64,000 bases of DNA from Kocuria sp. TGY1127_2 (lineage in GTDB: Bacteria; Actinomycetota; Actinomycetes; Actinomycetales; Micrococcaceae), in assembly GCF_013394385.1 (NCBI RefSeq), contig NZ_AP022834.1:1178001-1242000 (forward strand). The letters run 5' to 3'. Positions 48,715-56,057 of this stretch are shown piece after piece (within the stretch, counting starts at the first letter, position 1; each line of letters begins with the position of its first letter). The position numbers and the translations under genes were made by a program. Under the pieces are notes generated by a model. That model was not told where the DNA came from, did not search any database, and saw only the letters and a program-made list of their open reading frames with translations.

Positions 48715-49034
48715 TCAGCGGGCATCGAGGACCTCTTTGAGGACGGTGGCCGCGCTCATCCCCGCCGGCCACCCGGCGTAGAAGGCCAGGTGCGTCGCGA
48801 CCTCGGCCAGTTCCTCCTGGGTCACTCCGTTGTCGAGTGCCAGGTTGAGATGAGACCGCAGCTGGTCGGTCCGCCCGAGCGCGGTCAGGGCCGCGACGGT
48901 CGCCAGGCTGCGGTCGCGCCGAGAGAGTTCAGCCCGTGCCCAGACGTCGCCGAACAGCACCTCGTCGGTCAGTTCGGCGAGCTTCGGGGCGACGTCGCCT
49001 ACCAGCTGCTGTGCCCTGCTCTTCTCCTTGCCAT
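48715..49034 (-). pseudogene. Carboxymuconolactone decarboxylase-family gene with N-terminal frameshift
   Basis: The body encodes a CMD/AhpD-like helical protein (LTDEVLFGDVWARAELSRRD, TALGRTDQLRSHLNLALDNG, LAEVATHLAFYAGWPAGMSA), usually a small oxidoreductase or decarboxylase subunit. A textbook AGGAGG with ATG 5 bp later (49034) points to the true start, but that ATG is one base out of frame and meets a stop after 11 codons. One base seems lost after ATGGC. The CMD frame stays open to 49170 with weak alternative starts, so low-level expression is possible. The CxxC of AhpD is absent. Confidence 0.6.
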
Positions 49035-49170
49035 GCGATCCTCCTGCGGGTCCACCGAGAACGAGACTCGTCCCGTTCGTGATCGACGTTAAACCTCCGG
49101 AAGCGGCGGAGGGAGGAACCGCCATTACACCCAACGGCCGTGCGCCGCGGGCGTCCCGTTGACATCTCAC

Positions 49171-49531
49171 CGACGAGACGACGCTCAGCCGCCGGGCTCA
49201 TACCGGTGGGCGAATCGCAGAGCGCCGCTTCGTCGGGGGATGAACTCCACGACACTGGACTATGCGGTCCAGACATAGAGCATCGTCTTGCCGACACCGG
49301 CATCGCTCGAACTCGCCAGCCCCATGATGCGCAGCTGACATCGAATGAACTTGTGATGATCGCACAGTTTTCGCTAGTGGTGCGGGGATCGCAGGGTCTG
49401 GCATAACCGCCCCATAGGCACCGCACCGGACCCAATGACCTTAAGTGCATAGGTGGGTGCTGGCTCGCGTCAGCCGCAGCCGACACTCCGTGAACTACCC
49501 ACCTATGCGCAGCAAAGATTCAATTCACCGA
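49171..49531. other. Gene-free stretch with a 12-bp inverted repeat
   Basis: No supported gene. A 12-bp perfect inverted repeat, GCATAGGTGGGT (49447-49458) and ACCCACCTATGC (49497-49508), with a 38-bp interior lies downstream of merR. It could be a terminator-like structure or the relic end of an element. Confidence 0.45.
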
Positions 49532-49921
49532 TCACACGTATCGGCAGACCTGATCGACACTGCATGTATCGGGTTCCGGGTGCGAGGCGTTCTCCCGGAG
49601 CTCTGCGATCGTGTCGCGCAGCGCGCCGAGCTGAGCGATCTGCTGCTCGATGTCGTTCAGCCGCGCGTCGAGCAGGTCACGCACGTGCTCGCACGGCGCA
49701 CGACCGGCATCACGGATCTCGACGATCTGGCGGATCTGGGCGAGGGTGAGGCCGGCTGCTCGGCCGCGGTGGATGAAGTCGATCCGCGCGACGGCCTCCG
49801 GCGTGTAGTCGCGGTACCCGGCCGGTGTCCGGTCGGTTGGCGAGAGCAGTCCCTGCTCCTCGTAGAACCTCAGTGTCTTCGTCGTGGTGCCTGTCTCCGC
49901 GGCGAGTTCTCCGATCCGCAT
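49532..49921 (-). CDS. merR: MerR-family metal-responsive regulator
   Basis: A 129-residue MerR protein: N-terminal winged HTH (MRIGELAAETGTTTKTLRFY, GYRDYTPEAVARI), a long dimerisation helix, and metal-site cysteines in PCEHVRDLL (about 80), DTCSVDQ and QVCRYV near the end. The Cys spacing is not identical to Tn501 MerR, so Hg specificity is inferred from the divergent merA. The start MRIGEL at 49921 fits the family; the longer frame would cover the operator. It likely binds the dyad at 49954-49977. Confidence 0.88.
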   Translation of the reverse strand: MRIGELAAETGTTTKTLRFYEEQGLLSPTDRTPAGYRDYTPEAVARIDFIHRGRAAGLTLAQIRQIVEIRDAGRAPCEHVRDLLDARLNDIEQQIAQLGALRDTIAELRENASHPEPDTCSVDQVCRYV

Positions 49922-49951
49922 CGCTGCCTCCCGTCGCGCGGCGCGCCGCTC

Positions 49952-49983
49952 TTGACCTTCCCCTGCACTGGAAGGTCCAGTAT
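49952..49983 (+). promoter_or_regulatory. MerR-type promoter/operator of merA
   Basis: TTGACC (49952-49957), then a 20-bp spacer to CAGTAT (49978-49983). Within it lies the perfect dyad GACCTTCC-N8-GGAAGGTC (49954-49977). An overlong spacer with a dyad between -35 and -10 is the hallmark of MerR-activated promoters; this dyad resembles the CueR/ZntR type. Confidence 0.8.
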
Positions 49984-50025
49984 GGCTGAGAAAGACGAAG
50001 AGTCCAAGCGTCGACAGGAGCAAGG

Positions 50026-51450
50026 ATGCCTACGAAGTACGACCTCGCCGTCATCGGGTCCGGCGGCGGCGCGTTCGCCGCCGCCATCCGCGCGAGCACG
50101 CTCGGCAAGTCGGTGGTGATGATCGAGCGCGGCACCTTCGGAGGGACGTGCGTGAACACCGGATGCGTGCCGTCGAAGGCGCTCATCGCCGCGGCGGAGG
50201 CGCGGCACGTCGCCGCGGATGCGACCGGCCGGTTCCCGGGCATCATGACGAGCGCGGCACCGGTCGACATGCCCGGCCTCGTCGGCGGAAAGCAGGCACT
50301 AGTCGAGTCGTTGCGGGGCGAGAAGTACGTCGACGTCGCCGACTCCTACGGCTGGCAGGTCCTGCGGGGTGACGCCTCGTTCGCAGGCACGCCCGATGTT
50401 CCTCTCCTCGAGGTCATGGCGTCTGACGGGACTGTTGAGACCGTCGAGACCGATCACTTTCTGGTCGCGACCGGCTCCCGGCCGTGGGCCCCGCCGATCG
50501 ACGGCCTGGAGGAGGCCGGGTATCTGACGTCGACCACGTCGATGGAGCTAACCGGGGTCCCGGAGTCGCTGCTGGTGCTCGGCGGCGGCTACGTCGCCCT
50601 GGAGCAGGCCCAGCTGTTCGCCCGGCTCGGGTCGAAGGTCACCGTGCTGGTGCGCTCACGGCTGGCGTCGAAGGAGGAGCCGGAGGTCTCCAAGACGCTT
50701 GAGGAGGTCTTCGCCGAGGAGGGCATTCGGGTGGTCCGCCGTGCGGTTCCCCTCCGCGTCGTCCGCGACGCGAGCGGCGGCCAGGTGGTTGTCACCGCGG
50801 ATGTGTCCGGCGGGTCGCAGGAGTTCCGCGCCGGACACGTCCTGGTCGCGCTCGGCCGCCGGCCAGTCACCGACGGGCTGAACCTCGGCGCGGTCGGAGT
50901 GAAGACCGGCGACGCCGGGGAGGTCGTGGTCACCGATCAGTTGCAGTCGTCCAACCCGCGGGTCTGGGGCGCGGGCGACGTGACCGGGCACCCCGAGTTC
51001 GTCTACGTCGCCGCGCACCACGGCACCCTCGTCGCGGAGAACGCCTTCACCGACGCCCATCGGTCGGTGGACTACGCGCGGCTGCCGCGGGTGACGTTCA
51101 CCGGCCCGGCGATCGGCGCGGTCGGCATGACCGAGCAGCAGGCCCTCGACGCCGGGATCCGCTGCGACTGTCGAGTGCTGCCGCTGCACCACGTGTCGCG
51201 GGCACTGGTCAACCGCGACACCCGCGGCTTCATCAAGATGGTGGCGAATGCCGACACCGGGAAGATCCTCGGCCTGACCGCGGTAGCGAAGGACGCCGGT
51301 GAGCTGGCGGCTGCCGGAGTCCACGTGCTGGGCAAGACCATCGCTGAGGTCGCCGACGCCTGGGCCCCGTATCTGACCATGGCCGAGGGCATCCGCATCG
51401 CCGCCAAGGCCTTCACCACCGACGTCTCGAAACTGTCGTGCTGCGCGTAA
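50026..51450 (+). CDS. merA: Mercuric reductase
   Basis: A 474-residue flavoprotein of the pyridine nucleotide-disulfide oxidoreductase family that reduces Hg(II) to Hg(0) with NADPH. FAD motif LAVIGSGGGAFAAAIRA, redox-active GGTCVNTGCVPSKALI (Cys about 42/47), NADPH motif LLVLGGGYVALEQAQ, and the diagnostic C-terminal vicinal pair LSCCA. The N-terminal HMA (NmerA) domain is absent. AGGAGCAAGG precedes the ATG. First gene of a four-gene mer operon. Confidence 0.94.
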   Translation: MPTKYDLAVIGSGGGAFAAAIRASTLGKSVVMIERGTFGGTCVNTGCVPSKALIAAAEARHVAADATGRFPGIMTSAAPVDMPGLVGGKQALVESLRGEKYVDVADSYGWQVLRGDASFAGTPDVPLLEVMASDGTVETVETDHFLVATGSRPWAPPIDGLEEAGYLTSTTSMELTGVPESLLVLGGGYVALEQAQLFARLGSKVTVLVRSRLASKEEPEVSKTLEEVFAEEGIRVVRRAVPLRVVRDASGGQVVVTADVSGGSQEFRAGHVLVALGRRPVTDGLNLGAVGVKTGDAGEVVVTDQLQSSNPRVWGAGDVTGHPEFVYVAAHHGTLVAENAFTDAHRSVDYARLPRVTFTGPAIGAVGMTEQQALDAGIRCDCRVLPLHHVSRALVNRDTRGFIKMVANADTGKILGLTAVAKDAGELAAAGVHVLGKTIAEVADAWAPYLTMAEGIRIAAKAFTTDVSKLSCCA

Positions 51451-51486
51451 GCGCGCGACGAGGCGAGGCGGAGAGAGAGGAACGAG

Positions 51487-51783
51487 ATGGGATCCGACCA
51501 CGATAGGAGGCATAGCAGCGGCGGCCTGCTGGTGGCGGGTGCAGGACTGCTGATGGTCCTCTGCTGCGCACTGCCCCTCCTCATCGCCGGCGGCGCGCTC
51601 GCGGGCGTTGGCGGCGTGCTAGGCAGTCCCTGGGTCATCAGTGCCGGACTCGTCGTCGTGGCGGTCGCGGTGATCGCCAGCTTGCGACGACGACGCCGCA
51701 ACGACGTCCAAGGCTGCTGTCCACCCACCCCGCAGACAGGTGCCGACCAAGGAGACGAAACGAAGGAGGAGAAAGACAGATGA
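51487..51783 (+). CDS. Small di-cysteine membrane protein, MerT/MerF-like
   Basis: 98 residues with two transmembrane helices (about 11-35 and 40-65). A Cys pair sits inside the first (LLMVLCCALPLLIAGG), as in the mercury importers MerT and MerF, and a second pair in the cytosolic tail (VQGCCPPTPQ). Overlaps the next gene by ATGA. I infer a mercuric ion uptake role passing Hg(II) to MerA; it is not close enough to name merT or merF. Confidence 0.65.
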   Translation: MGSDHDRRHSSGGLLVAGAGLLMVLCCALPLLIAGGALAGVGGVLGSPWVISAGLVVVAVAVIASLRRRRRNDVQGCCPPTPQTGADQGDETKEEKDR

Positions 51784-52295
51784 CGTACCGTATCTCCCGC
51801 CGGACGGCGATCTCAATCGCAGGCGTCCTGGCTGTCGGGTCGTTGGGTCTCACCGGCTGCGGCAGCAGCGACGCGGCCGAGAGCGATGGACCGGTGACGG
51901 TGGCCGCTCTCGATGGCCAGCAGATCAGCCTGCCCGCCGCCGGGAAGCCCACCGCGGTGTTCTTCTTCTCCGTCGGCTGCGGCGAATGTGTCAATGGCGT
52001 CCGCTTCCTCGGCGAAGCGGTCACCATCGCAGACGAGAACGGCAACGAGGCCAGTTTCCTCGCCGTCGACATGGATCCGCGCGAGTCCGAGGAGACCATC
52101 GAGGGCTTCATGGAGTACGTCGGGGCCGAGCACGTCCCGGCCGCCATCGACGAGGGCGCGGCCGTGTCCCAGCGGTTCAAAGTCGCTGCTCTGTCCACCC
52201 TCATCGTCGTCGACGCCGACGGCCAGGTGACCTTCCGCGCCACGGACCCCGATGCCGAGACGATCACCGCCGAGCTCGCGAAGGCCGGGGCTTGA
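51780..52295 (+). CDS. Extracytoplasmic thioredoxin-like lipoprotein (CGEC motif)
   Basis: 171 residues: signal peptide with lipobox (LGLTGC, Cys about 27), then a redoxin fold with FFFSVGCGECVNG carrying a CxxC-type site, FLAVDMDPRESEETI and a LSTLIVVDADGQVTF strand. TlpA/ResA-like. It lies between a mercury-transport-like gene and a CcdA-like gene, so an extracytoplasmic thiol carrier fed by CcdA is likely, in place of the usual periplasmic MerP. Confidence 0.75.
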   Translation: MTYRISRRTAISIAGVLAVGSLGLTGCGSSDAAESDGPVTVAALDGQQISLPAAGKPTAVFFFSVGCGECVNGVRFLGEAVTIADENGNEASFLAVDMDPRESEETIEGFMEYVGAEHVPAAIDEGAAVSQRFKVAALSTLIVVDADGQVTFRATDPDAETITAELAKAGA

Positions 52296-52298
52296 GCC

Positions 52299-53222
52299 AT
52301 GGGCGGCCTGCTCGCCCTCGCCTTCGCCGCCGGCATGATCGCCCCGGTCAACCCCTGCGGCTTCGCGCTACTCCCGGCATGGATCGCCCATACGCTGGGT
52401 GACGCCGACGCCTCCCCGGTCTCGGTCCGCGTTCTGCGGGCCCTGCGGGCAGGGCTCGCGCTCTCGATCGGGTTCGCAGGCACGCTTGCGCTGGCCGGGG
52501 TCGTGGTGAGCGCCGGGGCACGGGGCTTGATTCAGGCGGCTCCAGCGCTCGGGCTCGCCGTCGGAGCCGTGCTGGTGCTGCTCGGCGCGGCGATGCTGGC
52601 CGGCCGATCGATTTCCCTTCGACTGCCCAGCATCCCCGGCCGAGCGACCGAGAGGCTGCCAAGCACTGTCCGAATGGTCGTCTTCGGTGTCGGCTACGCG
52701 GCGGCGTCATTGTCGTGCACCGTCGGGGTCCTCCTCGCGGTCATCGCTCAGGCCCAGGCCACCGCCAGCTTCTCCGGCCTGCTCCTCGTCTTCGGCGTCT
52801 ACGCCGCCGGCTCGGCCACCGTCCTGCTGCTCGTCGCCATGACCACGGCCACCGCTGGCTCCCTGCTCACCCGACGCGTCGCGGCACTCGCTCGCTACGG
52901 CCCCAAAGTCACCGCCGCCGTCCTCGTGCTCACCGGGATCTACCTGACGTGGTACTGGTTTCCGGCCGCCACCAGCGACGCCCCGGCCTCCGGCCGCACC
53001 GACGGGATCGCCGCCGTCTCCGCGGCGGTGTCCGGCTGGCTCCAGGGACAGACCGTCCTCATTACTGGACTCTCCATCGCAGCGGTGCTGCTGGCCCTAG
53101 TGGTCGGGGCGCTCCAACGGCGACGTCGGACGTCGGCCCGGATGACGACCGAGGACTGCTGCGGCGCAGAGTCGCCGCGCTCGGCAGACGATGAGCCCGA
53201 CGCATCGACCGCACAGGGCTGA
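52299..53222 (+). CDS. CcdA/DsbD-like transmembrane thiol transporter
   Basis: 307 residues with about seven transmembrane segments. Typical CcdA features: IAPVNPCGFALLPAWI in TM1 and the second membrane Cys in AASLSCTVGVLLAV. CcdA proteins carry reducing equivalents across the membrane to extracytoplasmic thioredoxins. The C-terminal tail adds a vicinal pair (TEDCCGAES), not typical of CcdA, echoing the Cys pairs of MerA and the small membrane protein. It starts 3 bp after the lipoprotein gene. Confidence 0.82.
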   Translation: MGGLLALAFAAGMIAPVNPCGFALLPAWIAHTLGDADASPVSVRVLRALRAGLALSIGFAGTLALAGVVVSAGARGLIQAAPALGLAVGAVLVLLGAAMLAGRSISLRLPSIPGRATERLPSTVRMVVFGVGYAAASLSCTVGVLLAVIAQAQATASFSGLLLVFGVYAAGSATVLLLVAMTTATAGSLLTRRVAALARYGPKVTAAVLVLTGIYLTWYWFPAATSDAPASGRTDGIAAVSAAVSGWLQGQTVLITGLSIAAVLLALVVGALQRRRRTSARMTTEDCCGAESPRSADDEPDASTAQG

Positions 53223-53689
53223 CCAGGCCCGTACGAGCGTGGTCGGCAAGGAGTGCGAGTCACGCCGTTCGTCATCAGAGCGGTCGGCGTGAGGTAGGAC
53301 GCCGCGTGGGCGCTCAGGTCGACGTCGTGCACGCGGTTCGTCAAGCAGTAGCCGCGACGCCGTCTCGCAGACATCCCTTTGGCAGGACGAGACCCGACCT
53401 CCCCGATCGCGCGAGAGGTCCGGTCTCAGAACATTGTAGGGCGAGCGTCCAAGGCGGGTGACCGGCAGGTGTCGAAGATCTGGAGGAGCGCGCGCGATGA
53501 GGGATGGCTCGACGTCGCCGCCGCGGCCGAATGCCTCCGTCGAAGCATCCGGACCACCCGGCGACTCACACCTGTATCGTGCTCTTCAGTGCGTCCGGCG
53601 CTGCTGGAATGGGAGTGCGAGTCGAGTGCCTCTTCAATTGCGAGTCGATTGGCGAGTCGACTCGCAGTACATGAACGTCTCAATCGTGT
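53223..53689. other. Gene-free stretch before the right mutM copy
   Basis: No supported coding sequence; overlapping frames here are unconvincing. Its distal end holds short repeats (53617-53665). Confidence 0.5.
53617..53665. repeat. Three GCGAGTCGA direct repeats, the last in a 14-bp palindrome
   Basis: GCGAGTCGA occurs at 53617, 53640 and 53652. The third is part of the perfect palindrome GCGAGTCGACTCGC (53652-53665). They lie 25-70 bp inside the island from the right mutM repeat, where recombinase arm or accessory sites would be expected. Seen in sequence; role inferred. Confidence 0.6.
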
Positions 53690-53825
53690 GGAGTCGGGAC
53701 GTTATGCGTTGAATGTCTATGGGCGGGAAGGTCACCCGTGCAACCGTTGCGGTACTCCAATCGTACGGGAGAAGTTCAGGAACCGCTCGAGCCATTTTTG
53801 CCCGCGCTGCCAACGGAAACGCTAG
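53690..53825 (+). pseudogene. Duplicated mutM 3' end (C-terminal zinc finger only)
   Basis: Encodes [20 protein letters not shown] and [12 protein letters not shown] plus stop, the C-terminal zinc finger of a second, diverged mutM (7 of 36 residues differ from the intact gene). No N-terminal part is attached; upstream sequence is unrelated. It shares ACGCTAGCT (53819-53827) with the left copy. Interpreted as the displaced original 3' end, or as one brought by an element. Confidence 0.85.
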
Positions 53826-53953
53826 CTTCGGCGGTTGTGCCCGGCACGACTACGACTGGCCGGACGAGATCCTCGCACACTTTCCATAGCTACGAGAGAT
53901 TCGTGCCGTCCTGGGTCCCACGGCTCCACGAGATTTGCCGAGACAATGGAGCC

Positions 53954-54928
53954 ATGGAACGATTCATCAACTTCTGGCGCGATCGGCGCATGCTGTGTAC
54001 CGGCTGCGGCCATTGTTTCGTCGTCGACCTGGACTGGATCGACCGCTGGGAGCAGAGCGGAGAGAAGTGCCCCGGTTGCGGCTTGACGTGCGAGCACGAG
54101 GACGCACCACGCGTGACGGTCGATGCTGGCGACCCGGCCCTGAACGACGACCAAGTCGCTCAGTTCTCCTGGTACCACACGAGCACGCAGCCGGACTGGC
54201 CGACAAGCGAGTTCGACCCGGCGGCGGACCTGACGCCTGGGATCCGAAGGATGATGGGCGGCGACGAGAGGGTCGCCGCGTGGGCCGCGAGGCAGCAGGC
54301 GAAGGCGCTCCATGTCGGCACGTACGAGGCCGCGGTCCACAACATGCTGCGGCGAATGCGCGACCAGGCTGACCACGGCAGCCAGTTCTACCTCTACCGA
54401 GTGCACCTGAAGCCATCTGTCACCGAGCGGGAGGGCTGGATCGTCGATCCCAGCAACTGGCTCGGCGACGTCGTCCTCGCCGAGGTCTGTCCTCCAGGAG
54501 TCGACGTCACCCGGTACCTCAACTACCACGAGGACCCCGGAGGGCTCTCCCTGGCGCTGGGACGAGATGCGATCGCCGGGGTCCAGCGGGTCGCCGTGCC
54601 GCTCTCGGATTCCTGGAAGGCCGACTGGGTGATTGACGCCGTCGCAGCCCTTGAGGGTGCATCGGACAAACCGGTCCCAGCGACCGGGAAGCTGGGCAGA
54701 TTCTTGCGGCCTTCGTCTCCTCGAGCCGGCCTCGCTGGCGAGCTCGGTACGGAGCTGGCTGACCGATTACCGGTCAACCTCCATGACCAATTCGCCTCGG
54801 CTGCCGCGTTTGCTGAGGGTGACGACCCAGCGCGGTGGGCGCGCCGGGTAAGCAGCCTGTTCGACCTCATCAAGAATCCAAGCCGGGTGCTGGCGGAGCT
54901 CGATAAGGCTCAGCACCGACAGGTCTGA
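53954..54928 (+). CDS. Hypothetical protein with N-terminal zinc-ribbon-like motif
   Basis: 324 residues of unknown family. Near the N-terminus a putative zinc site: RRMLCTGCGHCFVVD (CxxCxxC) and KCPGCGLTCEHED. The middle reads QFYLYRVHLKPSVTEREGWI and WLGDVVLAEVCPPGVDVTRY, followed by a helical C-terminus ending SLFDLIKNPSRVLAELDK. No signal or membrane segment. ATG 53954 is chosen; the frame is open back into the mutM fragment, but that overlap is unlikely to be translated. First gene after the second mutM end. It could be a defence or element-borne protein; no evidence decides. Confidence 0.6.
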   Translation: MERFINFWRDRRMLCTGCGHCFVVDLDWIDRWEQSGEKCPGCGLTCEHEDAPRVTVDAGDPALNDDQVAQFSWYHTSTQPDWPTSEFDPAADLTPGIRRMMGGDERVAAWAARQQAKALHVGTYEAAVHNMLRRMRDQADHGSQFYLYRVHLKPSVTEREGWIVDPSNWLGDVVLAEVCPPGVDVTRYLNYHEDPGGLSLALGRDAIAGVQRVAVPLSDSWKADWVIDAVAALEGASDKPVPATGKLGRFLRPSSPRAGLAGELGTELADRLPVNLHDQFASAAAFAEGDDPARWARRVSSLFDLIKNPSRVLAELDKAQHRQV

Positions 54929-54951
54929 ACTTGCAAACATGGGCAGAGAAA

Positions 54952-54988
54952 ATCCCCCAAGTGCGCATCGTGGAGAGGCGTGGGGGAT
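54952..54988. terminator. Hairpin between convergent genes
   Basis: ATCCCCCA (54952-54959) pairs with TGGGGGAT (54981-54988), 21-nt loop, between the unknown gene and arsN, which converge. No T-run. Confidence 0.35.
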
Positions 54989-55111
54989 GTAGTGCTCTCA
55001 AGGTAGCACAGGCTGGTCCTGGTCGACGCGGTCGCTGCGACGTGGTTTCCGCAGGCTGTCGCCTTGGTTCAGGCGTTGCGATGCGATTTCTTTGCCTTGT
55101 CAGGGAAGAAC

Positions 55112-55627
55112 TCAGCCAGACTTGGGGACACGTCTCTCGATGAGCACGGTGTCCCGCCACTGACCGGCAAGAGGTCCGCACGGCATCAGCCCGATGAGCT
55201 CGCGCCGTCCGACAACCCTGAAGCCAGCTCTCTGGTGGAGCCTGAGGCTGGTTGCGTTCTCGGGGAAGACCGAGGACTGGAGCGTCCAGACGCCTGATCG
55301 GTCGGCGACGCCGAGGAAGTCGGCGAGGAGCCGTGAACCGACGCCACATCCGGCCGCGTCGGGATCGACGTACACCGAGTGCTCGACGACACCTCGGTAG
55401 ACGGCGCGGGTCGAGACGGGGCCGGCTGCGGCCCAGCCGAGGACGCAGTCGTCACCGCCGACGGCGACGAGCATGAGGTCCGGGCGCTTGCTCGACGCGA
55501 ACGTGTACCAGTCAGGCGGCGGTTCGGTCTCGAAGGTGGCGTGCCCGGACGCGATGCCTGCTTGGTAGATGGCCTCGACGGCGGGCCAGTCGGTCGGCGT
55601 CATGGGCCTGGTCGACACGCCTTCCAT
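55112..55627 (-). CDS. arsN: GNAT N-acetyltransferase, ArsN1-like
   Basis: A 171-residue acetyltransferase of the phosphinothricin/arsinothricin N-acetyltransferase type: IYQAGIASGHATFETEPPP near the N-terminus, acetyl-CoA region EHSVYVDPDAAGCGVGSRLL and SSVFPENATSLRLHQRAGFR. Its start overlaps the arsR stop (ATGA), so it is in the ArsR regulon. ArsN1 proteins in ars operons acetylate arsinothricin; a plain phosphinothricin-type acetyltransferase is the alternative. Confidence 0.82.
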   Translation of the reverse strand: MEGVSTRPMTPTDWPAVEAIYQAGIASGHATFETEPPPDWYTFASSKRPDLMLVAVGGDDCVLGWAAAGPVSTRAVYRGVVEHSVYVDPDAAGCGVGSRLLADFLGVADRSGVWTLQSSVFPENATSLRLHQRAGFRVVGRRELIGLMPCGPLAGQWRDTVLIERRVPKSG

Positions 55628-55971
55628 CAGGTGATGAGCGCCTTGGCTGCGGCGGCGAGAGTGTCGATGGTGGGCCGGTAGTAGGCCCAGCGGCCGCGCT
55701 GCTCGCGCTCGACGAGGCCGGCCTCGACGAGCAGCTTCATGTGGTGGGAGACGGTCGGCTGTGATAGCCCGACGGGCTCGGTGAGATCGCAGACGCACAT
55801 CTCGCCCGCGCTGCTTCCGGCAATGAGGGACATGAGCTTGACCCGGGTGGGGTCGCCGAGGGCCTTGAACACCCTGGCGAGATCCTGGGCGACCGTGTCG
55901 TCGATCGTCTCGCCGAGGACGCAGCAGGGCGCGACGTCGGCCGCGGATTCGATGGCTGGGGGAGTGCTCAT
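55627..55971 (-). CDS. arsR: ArsR-family arsenic-responsive repressor
   Basis: About 114 residues. Winged HTH with LARVFKALGDPTRVKLMSLI, the metalloid-site motif EMCVCDLTEPVGLSQPTVSH and C-terminal ALIT. An extra Cys pair lies in the N-terminal tail (APCCVLGE). Start MSTPPA at 55971; GTG at 55989 is also possible. Transcribed with arsN; divergent from a flavoprotein-monooxygenase operon across an operator-like sequence at 55992-56011. Confidence 0.9.
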   Translation of the reverse strand: MSTPPAIESAADVAPCCVLGETIDDTVAQDLARVFKALGDPTRVKLMSLIAGSSAGEMCVCDLTEPVGLSQPTVSHHMKLLVEAGLVEREQRGRWAYYRPTIDTLAAAAKALIT

Positions 55972-55991
55972 GCCTCCATTCTGCCTCACGC

Positions 55992-56011
55992 ATTGACATC
56001 TGTCGATACGT
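55992..56011. promoter_or_regulatory. Putative ArsR operator 1
   Basis: ATTGACATCTGTCGATACGT between divergent arsR and the monooxygenase operon. It is a near-palindrome (ATTGACA-TC-TGTCGAT, one mismatch) and contains TTGACA. 17 of 20 positions match the site at 60603-60622. Confidence 0.65.
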
Positions 56012-56057
56012 GAGGCAAGCTCGACCCATCGAAGAACATCAATACATGGAGGTTGAA

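Larger units (their letters stand above)
47349..53827. mobile_element. Putative 6.5-kb integrated element at the mutM 3' end (mer island)
   Basis: Bounded by two copies of the mutM 3' end that share ACGCTAGCT at their outer edge. Contents: decayed abi genes, a frameshifted carboxymuconolactone decarboxylase gene, and an intact merR/merA-type mercury operon. G+C is visibly higher than in the core (45 of 60 bases in 52861-52920 by hand count). No integrase or transposase is inside, so it is non-autonomous or has lost its recombinase. Integration that rebuilds the target gene's 3' end is a known habit of tyrosine-recombinase islands; its use here is inference. Confidence 0.6.

Noticed and set aside
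47352-48725. 457-residue minus-strand ORF
   Set aside because: Arg/Pro/Ala-rich shadow frame of G+C-rich DNA; the true coding signals (Abi_2, Abi_C) lie in other frames.
48929-49486. 185-residue minus-strand ORF
   Set aside because: Overlaps the carboxymuconolactone decarboxylase in another frame; Arg/Ser-rich shadow.
53379-53825. 148-residue ORF ending in the mutM zinc finger
   Set aside because: The part before 53690 resembles no protein and differs from MutM; the zinc-finger end is treated as a fragment, not a gene.
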